Shown piece by piece: positions 1-7,901 of a stretch of 64,000 bases of DNA (the first letter of the stretch is position 1; each line of letters starts with the position of its first letter). The DNA is from an uncultured Bacteroides sp. GTDB taxonomy: Bacteria; Bacteroidota; Bacteroidia; Bacteroidales; Bacteroidaceae. Made by a program: the position numbers and the translations under genes. A model generated the notes under the pieces. It was not told the DNA's origin. It worked only from the letters and a program-made list of their open reading frames with translations, and made no database searches. The stretch covers positions 1 to 64,000 of the forward strand of contig CABUKU010000011.1 in assembly GCA_902492205.1 (NCBI GenBank), given 5' to 3'.

Positions 1-331
1 CGTTTTCATTTTAACTCCCGTTTTGTCTGATGCTCAGATGAAGGAAGCGGTAGAGAAATTCAAAGCTATTCTTACACAAGAAGGAGCTGAGATTATCAAT
101 GAAGAAAATTGGGGCCTTAAGAAATTGGCTTATCCAATTCAGAAGAAATCAACAGGTTTTTACCAGTTGGTAGAATTTAATGCTGATCCGTCAGTGATTG
201 AGAAGCTTGAACTAAACTTCCGTCGTGATGAGCGTGTTATCCGTTTCTTGACTTTCAAGATGGATAAGTATGCTGCAGAATATGCTGCAAAAAGAAGAAG
301 TGTAAAATCAACTAAAAAGGAGGAAAATTAA
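1..331 (+). CDS. rpsF: 30S ribosomal protein bS6, 5' end cut by window edge
   Basis: This is ribosomal protein bS6, which binds 16S rRNA together with bS18 on the 30S platform. The reading frame is open from base 2 and reads VFILTPV immediately before an apparent TTG start at 23, matching the usual bS6 N-terminus, so the true start lies left of the window and only a few residues are missing. The body has the family pattern with [11 protein letters not shown] and the basic stretch [13 protein letters not shown], followed by a Lys/Glu-rich tail. It is the first gene of rpsF-rpsR-rplI. Its last codons (Lys-Lys-Glu-Glu-Asn) double as a strong Shine-Dalgarno sequence for rpsR. Confidence 0.97.
   Translation, partial: VFILTPVLSDAQMKEAVEKFKAILTQEGAEIINEENWGLKKLAYPIQKKSTGFYQLVEFNADPSVIEKLELNFRRDERVIRFLTFKMDKYAAEYAAKRRSVKSTKKEEN
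317..323 (+). promoter_or_regulatory. Strong Shine-Dalgarno sequence of rpsR
   Basis: AAGGAGG lies ten bases before the rpsR ATG and overlaps the last codons of rpsF. Such a sequence is rare before genes in this phylum. A second copy (608-614) precedes rplI. Confidence 0.75.
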
Positions 332-333
332 TC

Positions 334-603
334 ATGGCACAACAACAATCAGAAATCAGATATTTAACTCCGCCCTCAGTAGACGTTAAGAAGAAAAAAT
401 ACTGCCGTTTCAAAAAGAGCGGTATTAAGTACATCGACTACAAAGATCCTGAATTCTTGAAGAAATTCTTGAATGAGCAAGGTAAAATCCTTCCTCGTCG
501 TATTACAGGTACTTCTTTGAAGTTCCAACGTAGAATTGCGCAGGCTGTAAAGAGAGCACGTCACTTGGCGTTACTTCCATTTGTAACTGACATGATGAAA
601 TAA
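334..603 (+). CDS. rpsR: 30S ribosomal protein bS18
   Basis: The product is bS18 (89 residues), partner of bS6 on the 30S platform. The core [20 protein letters not shown] (residues 51-70) followed by AVKRAR is the family signature. The N-terminus carries a Lys-rich patch, [10 protein letters not shown]. It starts 2 bases after the rpsF stop. An AAGGAGG at 317-323 sits ten bases before the ATG, inside the end of rpsF, which is unusual in Bacteroidota, where most genes lack Shine-Dalgarno sequences. The same operon context is seen across bacteria, so the assignment is secure. Confidence 0.98.
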   Translation: MAQQQSEIRYLTPPSVDVKKKKYCRFKKSGIKYIDYKDPEFLKKFLNEQGKILPRRITGTSLKFQRRIAQAVKRARHLALLPFVTDMMK

Positions 604-607
604 TAAG

Positions 608-614
608 AAGGAGG
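608..614 (+). promoter_or_regulatory. Strong Shine-Dalgarno sequence of rplI
   Basis: AAGGAGG lies seven bases before the rplI ATG at 622. It is as strong as the one before rpsR. Confidence 0.75.
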
Positions 615-621
615 AATTTGT

Positions 622-1065
622 ATGGAAATTATATTAAAAGAAGACGTAGTAAACTTAGGTTATAAGAATGATATCGTAACTGTTAAGTCTGGTTATGGTC
701 GTAACTATCTTATTCCTACCGGAAAAGCTGTGATTGCTTCTCCAGCTGCAAAGAAAATGTTGGCTGAAGATTTAAAACAACGCGCTCACAAGTTAGAGAA
801 GATTAGAAAAGATGCAGAAGAATTGGCTGCTAAATTGAACGGTGTGGCTCTTACTATTTCTACAAAGGTAAGTTCAACCGGTACAATCTTCGGTTCTGTA
901 AGCAATATCCAAATTGCGGAAGAACTTGAAAAACTTGGTTATAAAGTTGATAGAAAGATTATTGTTATCAAAGACAGTGTAAAAGAAGTTGGTACTTATA
1001 AGGCTGTTGTTAAGCTGCATAAAGAAGTTACTGCTGAAGTTGCATTTGAAGTTGTAGCAGAATAA
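622..1065 (+). CDS. rplI: 50S ribosomal protein bL9
   Basis: This is bL9 (147 residues; the Escherichia coli protein has 149). The N-terminal rRNA-binding domain begins MEIILKEDVVNLGYKNDIVT and contains GYGRNYLIP. A charged connecting helix follows at about residues 45-75, then the C-terminal domain. The gene follows rpsR by 18 bases and has its own AAGGAGG at 608-614. A hairpin at 1091-1118 followed by T residues ends the operon. Confidence 0.98.
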   Translation: MEIILKEDVVNLGYKNDIVTVKSGYGRNYLIPTGKAVIASPAAKKMLAEDLKQRAHKLEKIRKDAEELAAKLNGVALTISTKVSSTGTIFGSVSNIQIAEELEKLGYKVDRKIIVIKDSVKEVGTYKAVVKLHKEVTAEVAFEVVAE

Positions 1066-1090
1066 TTTATCTTAAGATAAAAGTAAATAA

Positions 1091-1118
1091 AGGTTCTCTC
1101 GTAAGAGGGGACCTTTTT
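1091..1118 (+). terminator. Intrinsic terminator of the rpsF-rpsR-rplI operon
   Basis: AGGTTCTCTC and GAGGGGACCT form a ten-base-pair stem (with G-U pairs) around a GTAA loop, followed by a T run. It lies 25 bases after the rplI stop. Confidence 0.9.
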
Positions 1119-1177
1119 TATTTGTTTTATCTTACTTCTTTGTTGGAAAGGAAATGGCTTGAGATATGTATAGGCAC

Positions 1178-1212
1178 AAAAAAAGTCTGTTGTGCTTTCG
1201 CACGGCAGACTT
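1178..1212 (-). terminator. Intrinsic terminator of the Ala-rich lipoprotein gene
   Basis: AGTCTGTTGTGC and GCACGGCAGACT pair around TTTC. Read on the minus strand, the stem is followed by six or more T residues. It lies just beyond the stop of the gene at 1235-1441. Confidence 0.85.
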
Positions 1213-1234
1213 TCAATTCTCTCTGAATGTTCTA

Positions 1235-1441
<207 letters not shown>

Positions 1442-1490
1442 TTTCTTTGCTTTTTAGTGTAATACAATTAATTGCTTTCTTAAAACGCTG

Positions 1491-1498
1491 CAAATGTA
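1491..1498 (-). promoter_or_regulatory. -7 box of the Ala-rich lipoprotein gene
   Basis: On the minus strand this reads TACATTTG, a full match to TAnnTTTG. It lies 50 bases before the ATG. The inverted repeat at 1500-1532 begins two bases upstream, where RNA polymerase would contact the promoter. Confidence 0.7.
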
Positions 1499-1499
1499 T

Positions 1500-1532
1500 G
1501 CACTTTTTTGATACGTTGTATCACAAAAGTGC
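1500..1532. promoter_or_regulatory. 15-bp inverted repeat over the lipoprotein promoter
   Basis: GCACTTTTTTGATAC and GTATCACAAAAGTGC are separated by GTT, with one mismatch. The centre TGATAC-GTT-GTATCA is a perfect dyad. The repeat covers the spacer between the -7 box (1491-1498) and the expected -33 position, as an operator would. It is not followed by a T run, so it is a poor terminator for the upstream acyl-CoA ligase gene. Confidence 0.6.
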
Positions 1533-1599
1533 ACTTTTTTTATAATTATTTTTGTTCTTTCCGCTAAATGCCTGTATGATAATATGTTTTAAAACATAA

Positions 1600-3273
1600 T
1601 CATTCTTCGGCTATACTATTATAGAGGTATCGCTTAATGCTTCTTTTCGGCGTCTTTTCAAATTCGTTGGGATATAGCTGAATTTTACTCACTTTTTCGT
1701 AAGCTCCGACTATCTTATTTAAGTTTTTCAGGTTTTCATCCATGATGGCCTGCAGGTTATCCGGATTATTTAATCCCAAAGAATCTAAAGACTCATAGTC
1801 GGCATATACCAAAGCTACCAGTTTCTTGTTTCGTTCAATAATAAGGCTTTCTATAATAAATGGCATATTATTGAGCTTGGTTTCAATCTCTTCGGGGAAG
1901 ATATTTTGCCCGCTTGAACTTAAAATCATGGTTTTGCTTCTGCCACGGATAAAGATATTACCGTCTGCATCAATAGTTCCTAAATCGCCTGTTTTTAACC
2001 AACCATCGGCAGTAAAGACTTCTTTGGTGGCTTCCTCGTTTTTGTAGTACCCTGTCATTACATTTTCCCCTCTTACCTGTATTTCTCCGGTTATATTGAA
2101 CGGATCTTCAGAATCAATGCGTACTTCCATTATATCCAATATCTTACCGGACGAGCCTACGATAAATTCATTCCAGGGAGCATAACTGATAAGAGGGCCG
2201 CATTCGGTCATCCCATAACCGATAGTGAACGGGAATTTGATTTTGTGAAAGAATTCGGTTACTTCCGGGTTCATGGCAGCTCCTCCGATAATCACTTCTT
2301 TAAATCTTCCACCGAGTGCTTCTACCAGTTTCTTGCGTATTTGTGCATAGATCTGTCCGTCCAGTAATGGAATATTTAAAGCCCATTTCATACCTTTCTT
2401 ATTAATTAAAGGTTGAATGACATTCTTGTATATTTTTTCTATGACAAGCGGAACGGTAATAATTAAGTTGGGTTTTACTTCTTCGAAAGCTTTCATTAAT
2501 ATCTTTGGCGAAGGAGTTTTGCCAAGCAGAGTAACATGGGTTCCTACTGCTGTTGCAGTAAGAAAGTCGAAAGCACATCCATAGGCATGTGCCAATGGCA
2601 GGAATGACAATACATTATCTCCTTTTTTAAGTAATTCCGTACGAATACCGAAAGTAACATTACCTGCAAGGTTGTTTCCGGTCAGCATCACGCCTTTGCT
2701 AAAGCCGGTTGTTCCCGAAGTGTAATTTAGCAACATCACCTTATCATTGGATAGGGTGGTATATTCTATATCTTCTTTGTGAAAACCTTTTGGATATTTC
2801 TTTTTCATGGCAGCATCAATGCTTTTCATGAACTTCTGAACAGTTTCACCGTCACGTTGATGCAGGCAGCGGAAGTCGGTTAATGAAAAGACACCACGCA
2901 GATCGGTAAGCTTATCTTCTTCCAAGCTCTCCCAAATAGAATCACTGGTGAATAAGAAAGTAGACTCCGAGTGGTTGACGATGTGATGAACATCATTGGG
3001 ATTGAAATCCTGTAAAATAGGTACGACTATCGCTCCATAAGTTACAGTTGCCATATATGCGATGCACCAACGTGCATTATTCTTGCCTATGATCGAGATT
3101 TTATCCCCTCTGCGAAGACTGCAATAATGGAATAACAAATGTAATTTTGCAATTTCTTCTGCTACTTCTCCATAAGTAAATGTCAAGTCTTCCCCGTAAT
3201 CCGTATAGCAGGGTAAATCCCAATTTTCTTTAAAGCTGTTCTCGTATAGCTTTATAAAATTCTCTTTTATCAT
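1600..3273 (-). CDS. AMP-dependent acyl-CoA synthetase (long-chain fatty acid ligase type)
   Basis: The 557-residue protein belongs to the adenylate-forming (ANL) family, which activates a carboxylic acid with ATP and usually transfers it to CoA. The phosphate-binding loop TSGTTGFSKG is at residues 185-194. The adenine motif GYGMTECGP is at 352-360, and GWLKTGDLG at about 424-432 carries the conserved Asp. The C-terminal lid has the GRSKTMILSSSGQN hinge and a catalytic-type Lys in TPKRSIKRYL. The overall form resembles FadD/FAA1-type ligases, so a fatty acid is the likely substrate, but this cannot be proved from sequence. A TATTTTTG -7 box lies at 3297-3304 on the minus strand. It is divergent from mtaB and apparently a single-gene unit. 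Confidence 0.88.
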   Translation of the reverse strand: MIKENFIKLYENSFKENWDLPCYTDYGEDLTFTYGEVAEEIAKLHLLFHYCSLRRGDKISIIGKNNARWCIAYMATVTYGAIVVPILQDFNPNDVHHIVNHSESTFLFTSDSIWESLEEDKLTDLRGVFSLTDFRCLHQRDGETVQKFMKSIDAAMKKKYPKGFHKEDIEYTTLSNDKVMLLNYTSGTTGFSKGVMLTGNNLAGNVTFGIRTELLKKGDNVLSFLPLAHAYGCAFDFLTATAVGTHVTLLGKTPSPKILMKAFEEVKPNLIITVPLVIEKIYKNVIQPLINKKGMKWALNIPLLDGQIYAQIRKKLVEALGGRFKEVIIGGAAMNPEVTEFFHKIKFPFTIGYGMTECGPLISYAPWNEFIVGSSGKILDIMEVRIDSEDPFNITGEIQVRGENVMTGYYKNEEATKEVFTADGWLKTGDLGTIDADGNIFIRGRSKTMILSSSGQNIFPEEIETKLNNMPFIIESLIIERNKKLVALVYADYESLDSLGLNNPDNLQAIMDENLKNLNKIVGAYEKVSKIQLYPNEFEKTPKRSIKRYLYNSIAEE

Positions 3274-3413
3274 TGCACGAATTTTGATGTATTGTGCAAA
3301 AATAGAAAAAACTTCCGAGATTGAAAGCGTTTCTTACATAACTATCTGCTTGTATAACAACTTTTAATGATAATAATGTGTAACTTTGTCTCCGAATTCG
3401 TACATAAGAAGAT

Positions 3414-4733
3414 ATGATTGATACAACTATATTTCAAGATAAGACTGCGGTTTATTATACTCTGGGCTGTAAACTAAATTTTTCGGAAACATCAACAATC
3501 GGTAAGATATTAAAAGAGGCCGGAATTCGCACTGCCCGTAAAGGGGAGAAAGCAGATATATGCGTTGTAAATACCTGTTCGGTTACTGAGGTGGCAGATA
3601 AAAAGTGCCGTCAAGCCATCCATAGGTTGGTTAAGCAGCATCCGGGAGCTTTTGTCGTCGTTACGGGATGCTATGCACAGTTGAAGCCGGAGAATGTAGC
3701 GGCAATTGAGGGCGTAGATATTGTCTTAGGTGCTGAACAGAAAAAAGATTTGTTGCAATATTTGGGCGATCTCCATAAACATCAAAAAGGAGAAGCGCAT
3801 ACTTCCGCGACAAAAGATATACGAACTTTTGCTCCTTCGTGTTCAAGAGGCGATCGTACCCGTTTCTTTTTAAAGGTGCAGGATGGTTGTGATTATTTTT
3901 GTTCTTACTGTACCATTCCATTTGCACGTGGACGTAGCCGCAACGGTTCAGTCGCAGATATTGTGGCACAAGCAGAGAAAGCTGCTGCGGAAGGTGGAAA
4001 GGAAATTGTAATTACAGGAGTGAATATTGGTGATTTCGGAAAGAGTACCGGAGAGACTTTCTTCGATTTGGTAAAGGCTTTGGATAAGGTGGAAGGAATT
4101 GAACGTTACAGGATTTCTTCTATCGAGCCAAATCTGTTGGCCGATGAGATTATAGAATATGTAGCACATTCGCGTAGCTTTATGCCACACTTCCACATTC
4201 CTCTCCAATCGGGTTGTGATGAAGTGTTGAAATTGATGCGTCGCCGTTACGATACAGAGTTGTTTGCCCATAAGATAAAGAAGATTAAAGAAGTGATTCC
4301 CGATGCTTTTATCGGTGTGGATGTGATTGTGGGTACTCGTGGTGAGACTGCTGAATATTTTGAGAAAGCATATGAATTTCTGAACAGTTTAGATGTGACT
4401 CAGTTACATGTGTTTAGTTATTCCGAACGGCCGGGAACGCAGGCTTTGAAAATAGAGCACGTGGTTTCTCCCGAAGAACGGCATGAAAGAAGTCAGCGGT
4501 TATTGATCTTATCAGATGAAAAGACAAAAGCCTTTTATGAAAAACATATAGGCAGAACTATGAAAGTATTACTTGAAAAATCCAAGCCGGGTATGATGAT
4601 GCATGGCTTTACAGATAATTATGTCAAAGTTGAAGTAGTGAATAACCCTGAATTGGATAATAAGATAGTAAATGTGAAACTTGGTGGCTTCAATGAAGAC
4701 GGAACAGCTTTGTTGGGGACTGTTATAGAATAG
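3414..4733 (+). CDS. mtaB: tRNA t6A37 methylthiotransferase
   Basis: This is a radical-SAM methylthiotransferase that converts t6A to ms2t6A at position 37 of tRNAs reading ANN codons. The N-terminal UPF0004 domain supplies three cluster ligands, Cys19 (LGCKLN), Cys55 (VNTCSV) and Cys86 (TGCYAQ). The radical-SAM cluster is Cys159, Cys163 and Cys166 in GCDYFCSYC. A C-terminal TRAM domain covers about residues 375-439. The GCKLN start and the length of 439 residues fit MtaB better than MiaB or RimO. A TAACTTTG -7 box is at 3381-3388. The acyltransferase gene follows after 6 bases, so they are probably cotranscribed. Confidence 0.93.
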   Translation: MIDTTIFQDKTAVYYTLGCKLNFSETSTIGKILKEAGIRTARKGEKADICVVNTCSVTEVADKKCRQAIHRLVKQHPGAFVVVTGCYAQLKPENVAAIEGVDIVLGAEQKKDLLQYLGDLHKHQKGEAHTSATKDIRTFAPSCSRGDRTRFFLKVQDGCDYFCSYCTIPFARGRSRNGSVADIVAQAEKAAAEGGKEIVITGVNIGDFGKSTGETFFDLVKALDKVEGIERYRISSIEPNLLADEIIEYVAHSRSFMPHFHIPLQSGCDEVLKLMRRRYDTELFAHKIKKIKEVIPDAFIGVDVIVGTRGETAEYFEKAYEFLNSLDVTQLHVFSYSERPGTQALKIEHVVSPEERHERSQRLLILSDEKTKAFYEKHIGRTMKVLLEKSKPGMMMHGFTDNYVKVEVVNNPELDNKIVNVKLGGFNEDGTALLGTVIE

Positions 4734-4739
4734 TAAAGG

Positions 4740-5633
4740 ATGTCTAAGGTTACTTATTATTTGGTTTATATTTGGTTTTGGCTGAATTCGTTGTTGCCAT
4801 TTTGGCTTCTGTATAGGGTATCGGATTTCTTTTATTTTTTCCTTTATCATGTTGCGGGATATAGAAAGAAAGTAGTTCGAGAGAACCTGAAGAACTCTTT
4901 TCCGGAGAAGACTCAAACGGAGTTGAGAGAAATAGAACGCCGGTATTATCATTATTTGGCAGACTACATGATGGAGAGCATGAAGATGATGAGACTGACA
5001 AAAGAGGAGATGCTGAAACGAATGAAGTTCCACGGAATAGACTTGTATCTTCGCTTGATAGAAGAACATGGCGGTATTGTCGTGGCTATGCCGCATTATG
5101 CTAATTTCGAATGGACTTTGGGCATGAAAATACTTATGAAACCGGAAGATGTGGCAGTTCAGGTATATAAGCCTTTAAGAAATAAGTATATGGACAAGAT
5201 GTTTCAGAATATACGTTCCCGCTTCGGAGGATATAATGTTGCGAAACATAGTGCAGTGCGTGAAACTGTTCGTCTGAAACGTGACGGGAAAAAGATGGTA
5301 TTGGCTCTTATTGCCGACCAAGCTCCCAGTTGGAGTGATGTTGCTTACTGGACTACCTTTCTGAATCAGGATACAGATTTCATGAATGGCAGCGAACGTT
5401 TTGCCAAGTTACTTAATTTCCCGATGATGTATTGTGATATAAAAAAGACAAAACGCGGATATTGCGAGGCGACCTTTGAACTGATGTCCGACAAACCTAA
5501 AGAAACAGCCGACGGCCAATTGACCGAAATGTTTGTTCGTCGGGTAGAACAAACCATATTAAGAGATCCTGCCTATTGGTTGTGGTCGCATAAAAGGTGG
5601 AAACATAAACGTGAACATGCAGCAGAAAACTAA
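4740..5633 (+). CDS. LpxL/HtrB-type lipid A acyltransferase
   Basis: The 297-residue protein is a member of the late lipid A acyltransferase family, which adds secondary acyl chains to lipid A at the inner membrane. The catalytic HX4E motif is His119-Glu124 (MPHYANFEW). A hydrophobic N-terminal segment (about residues 5-40) anchors it. The second family motif region includes DQAPSWSD and the segment around FMNGSERFAK. It lies between mtaB (6 bases upstream) and a glycosyltransferase whose start overlaps its 3' end by 23 bases, so the two envelope genes are translationally linked. The exact acyl donor is not readable. Confidence 0.9.
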   Translation: MSKVTYYLVYIWFWLNSLLPFWLLYRVSDFFYFFLYHVAGYRKKVVRENLKNSFPEKTQTELREIERRYYHYLADYMMESMKMMRLTKEEMLKRMKFHGIDLYLRLIEEHGGIVVAMPHYANFEWTLGMKILMKPEDVAVQVYKPLRNKYMDKMFQNIRSRFGGYNVAKHSAVRETVRLKRDGKKMVLALIADQAPSWSDVAYWTTFLNQDTDFMNGSERFAKLLNFPMMYCDIKKTKRGYCEATFELMSDKPKETADGQLTEMFVRRVEQTILRDPAYWLWSHKRWKHKREHAAEN

Positions 5634-6645
5634 AATAGCAGTTGTTATTCTTAATTGGAATGGCAGTGAAATGCTCCGCACTTTCTTGCCATCCGTTCTT
5701 CAATATTCCCAAACGGAAGGAGTAGAGGTCGTTGTAGCCGATAACGCTTCTACGGATAACTCACTAACAATATTGGCAGAAAATTTCCCAACCGTCAGGG
5801 TGATTAGACTCACAGAGAATCACGGATTTGCCGATGGATATAATTTTGCTCTCAAACAAGTTGAAGCAGAATATTATGTTTTGCTGAATTCTGATGTGCA
5901 GGTTACCGGGCATTGGCTGGAGCCAATGGTGCAATATCTTAATACTCACCCCGAAGTGGCGGCTTGCCAACCTAAAATAAGAAGTTGGAAGTATCCTGAT
6001 TATTTTGAATATGCCGGTGCGTGTGGCGGTTTTCTTGATCGCTATGGCTATCCTTTTTGCAGGGGGCGGATTATGGAAGTGCTTGAAAAGGATAACGGAC
6101 AGTATGAAACGGTTATTCCTGTCTTTTGGGCTACCGGTGCGGCAATGTTCATTCGTTCTGCCGATTATTGGGAAGTCGGCGGTCTTGACGGACGTTTTTT
6201 TGCACACATGGAAGAGATAGATTTATGTTGGCGTCTGCGCAGTCGGGGGCGGGGAATCGTATGTATTCCTCAAAGTGAAGTATTTCATGTGGGAGCTGCT
6301 ACTTTGAAAAAAGACAATCCACAAAAGACATTTCTTAATTTTCGTAACAATCTTGTAATGTTGTACAAGAATCTTCCCGGAAAAGAATTAAAACAAGTAA
6401 TGTTTATCCGTGGGATTCTGGATTATATTGCTGCCTTTACATTTTTACTTAAAGGGCAGGTTGCCAGCGCTAAAGCAGTTTACCGGGCACGATGTGAATA
6501 TAAACGTTTGAAGAAGAACTTTACATCCGACCGTGAAACCAATATGAAAAAAACTACCCTTTCTTACATTCCCGAACGGATAAAAGGGAGTATATTAGTG
6601 GCGTATTATCTGAAACGACAGAAGAAATACTCACAATTAAGATAA
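5611..6645 (+). CDS. Family 2 glycosyltransferase
   Basis: This 344-residue GT2 enzyme transfers a sugar from a nucleotide sugar, probably for a lipopolysaccharide or other surface glycan. The GT-A fold begins IAVVILNWNGSE (residues 9-20). DNAST is at 44-48, the metal-binding region NSDV at 93-96, and the acceptor-side acid pair in MEEIDLCWR at 200-208. The pattern resembles rhamnosyltransferases of the WbbL group, but the sugar is not certain. The Lys/Arg-rich C-terminus may sit on the membrane. The start overlaps the acyltransferase gene by 23 bases; a second ATG two codons in is possible. Confidence 0.9.
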   Translation: MNMQQKTKIAVVILNWNGSEMLRTFLPSVLQYSQTEGVEVVVADNASTDNSLTILAENFPTVRVIRLTENHGFADGYNFALKQVEAEYYVLLNSDVQVTGHWLEPMVQYLNTHPEVAACQPKIRSWKYPDYFEYAGACGGFLDRYGYPFCRGRIMEVLEKDNGQYETVIPVFWATGAAMFIRSADYWEVGGLDGRFFAHMEEIDLCWRLRSRGRGIVCIPQSEVFHVGAATLKKDNPQKTFLNFRNNLVMLYKNLPGKELKQVMFIRGILDYIAAFTFLLKGQVASAKAVYRARCEYKRLKKNFTSDRETNMKKTTLSYIPERIKGSILVAYYLKRQKKYSQLR

Positions 6646-6688
6646 ACATACAGTAACCTTTTAACGTTTAATCAGAAAGGAAAATGAG

Positions 6689-7225
6689 ATGGGAAAGTTA
6701 ATTAGAAAAATTGGTTTGGTAGCTCACGATGCTATGAAAAAGGACTTGATAGAGTGGGTGTTGTGGAACTCGGAACTCTTGATGGGACATAAGTTTTATT
6801 GTACAGGTACTACCGGTACTTTGATACGCGAAGCGTTGAAAGAGAAATATCCGGATGTGGAATGGGATATTACAATTTTAAAATCGGGTCCGTTGGGCGG
6901 TGACCAGCAGATAGGTTCCCGCATCGTGGATGGTGAGATAGATTATTTATTCTTTTTTACCGATCCGATGACTTTGCAGCCGCATGATACGGATGTAAAA
7001 GCATTGACTCGATTGGCTGGCGTAGAGAATATAGTATTCTGTTGCAACCGTTCTACTGCCGATCATATTATATCCAGCCCATTGTTTGTTGATCCTGACT
7101 ACGAACAGGTAAGACCGGATTATTCAACTTACTCGAAACGTTTCGAAAACAAACCGGTGGTTTCCGAAGCTGTTGAGTCTGCTAATAAGAAAAAGAGTAG
7201 AAAGAAAGCAGCAGATAATAAATAA
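6689..7225 (+). CDS. mgsA: Methylglyoxal synthase
   Basis: The enzyme converts dihydroxyacetone phosphate to methylglyoxal and phosphate, a bypass of lower glycolysis under phosphate limitation. The phosphate-binding loop TGTTG is at residues 39-43. Catalytic Asp72 is in GGDQQ and His99 in PHDTDVKAL, equivalent to Asp71 and His98 of the E. coli enzyme. The protein is 178 residues against about 152 in E. coli; the extra length is a charged, Lys-rich C-terminal tail. A modest AAAGGAAAA lies before the ATG. It converges on folB with only 7 bases between stops. Confidence 0.95.
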   Translation: MGKLIRKIGLVAHDAMKKDLIEWVLWNSELLMGHKFYCTGTTGTLIREALKEKYPDVEWDITILKSGPLGGDQQIGSRIVDGEIDYLFFFTDPMTLQPHDTDVKALTRLAGVENIVFCCNRSTADHIISSPLFVDPDYEQVRPDYSTYSKRFENKPVVSEAVESANKKKSRKKAADNK

Positions 7226-7232
7226 ATTTTTT

Positions 7233-7601
7233 CTATCTGATGCAATGCATTTCCACTCCCGCCGTGAGAATATCAGCTCCCATTGGCGGGTTTTCTTTTC
7301 CTAAGCTGATATAAACTTCTTCAACAGTGGGGAAATCCCGGAACAGCCTTTTCACAATTCGTCCGCAAACATGCTCAAGAAGTTGTGAGGGAATCTCCAT
7401 TTCACATTTCACAGCTTCAAACGCATCGGCATAGCTCACTGTATATGTCAAATCATCGCTCTCCACAGCTTGGCTGAAGTCTACTTTTAATTTCAGGTCT
7501 ATATAGAAATAACTTCCAACGACAGTTTCCTGCGATGCTACACCATGATAGGAGTAAAACTTCAATTTATCAAGTCGTATGTACATTTCATCTGTTTCCA
7601 T
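7233..7601 (-). CDS. folB: Dihydroneopterin aldolase
   Basis: This folate enzyme cleaves dihydroneopterin to 6-hydroxymethyl-dihydropterin and glycolaldehyde. Family features are KFYSYHGV with the following QE (Glu25) and SLGKENPP with the conserved Lys102. The length of 122 residues is typical. Translation may start at the first Met or at Met6. It is a single gene; the 300 bases upstream hold a 22-bp-period palindromic element (7674-7755) and a separate short hairpin (7767-7784). Confidence 0.92.
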   Translation of the reverse strand: METDEMYIRLDKLKFYSYHGVASQETVVGSYFYIDLKLKVDFSQAVESDDLTYTVSYADAFEAVKCEMEIPSQLLEHVCGRIVKRLFRDFPTVEEVYISLGKENPPMGADILTAGVEMHCIR

Positions 7602-7673
7602 AAGGCTGTTTATACTATAAGTTAAGTTGTTTTGTATAGAAAATTAAGCCAATTCGTCCTTTCGTTTTCATAA

Positions 7674-7755
7674 ATAGGTCTACTCCTTATTGAAATTAGG
7701 TGTAGTCTATTATTTACTAAGCTCTACACTTTACTTATATTAAGTGTAGACCTTT
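7674..7755. repeat. Four-site 22-bp-period palindromic element, degenerate copy
   Basis: Four hexamers lie exactly 22 bp apart: GTCTAC 7678-7683, GTGTAG 7700-7705, CTCTAC 7722-7727 and GTGTAG 7744-7749. Alternate copies are inverted, so the whole block folds as 7677-7711 against 7718-7752. Only about 22 of 35 positions pair, but the last two sites form a perfect 9-bp stem (7723-7731 with 7742-7750). The gene-free stretch 7602-7901 holds this element, the hairpin at 7767-7784 and the malQ terminator. Confidence 0.65.
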
Positions 7756-7766
7756 TTAAGAAAAGG

Positions 7767-7784
7767 TAAGGTCGTTCGACCTTA
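7767..7784. repeat. Short perfect dyad next to the 22-bp element
   Basis: TAAGGTCG and CGACCTTA are separated by TT. It lies 12 bases beyond the four-site element and is not followed by a T run. Confidence 0.6.
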
Positions 7785-7871
7785 AGTCTATGGATGTTTA
7801 CTCCTAAGTTTCGGTACGAATCGGTTTAATATTCCATATGCAAAAATAGCTGTTCCGTGGAGAAAGGCAAT

Positions 7872-7899
7872 AAAAAAGGCATCGTTTCCGATGCCTTTT
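7872..7899 (-). terminator. Intrinsic terminator of malQ
   Basis: AAGGCATCG and CGATGCCTT pair around TTTC. On the minus strand a T run follows. It begins three bases beyond the malQ stop. Confidence 0.92.
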
Positions 7900-7901
7900 G
7901 C

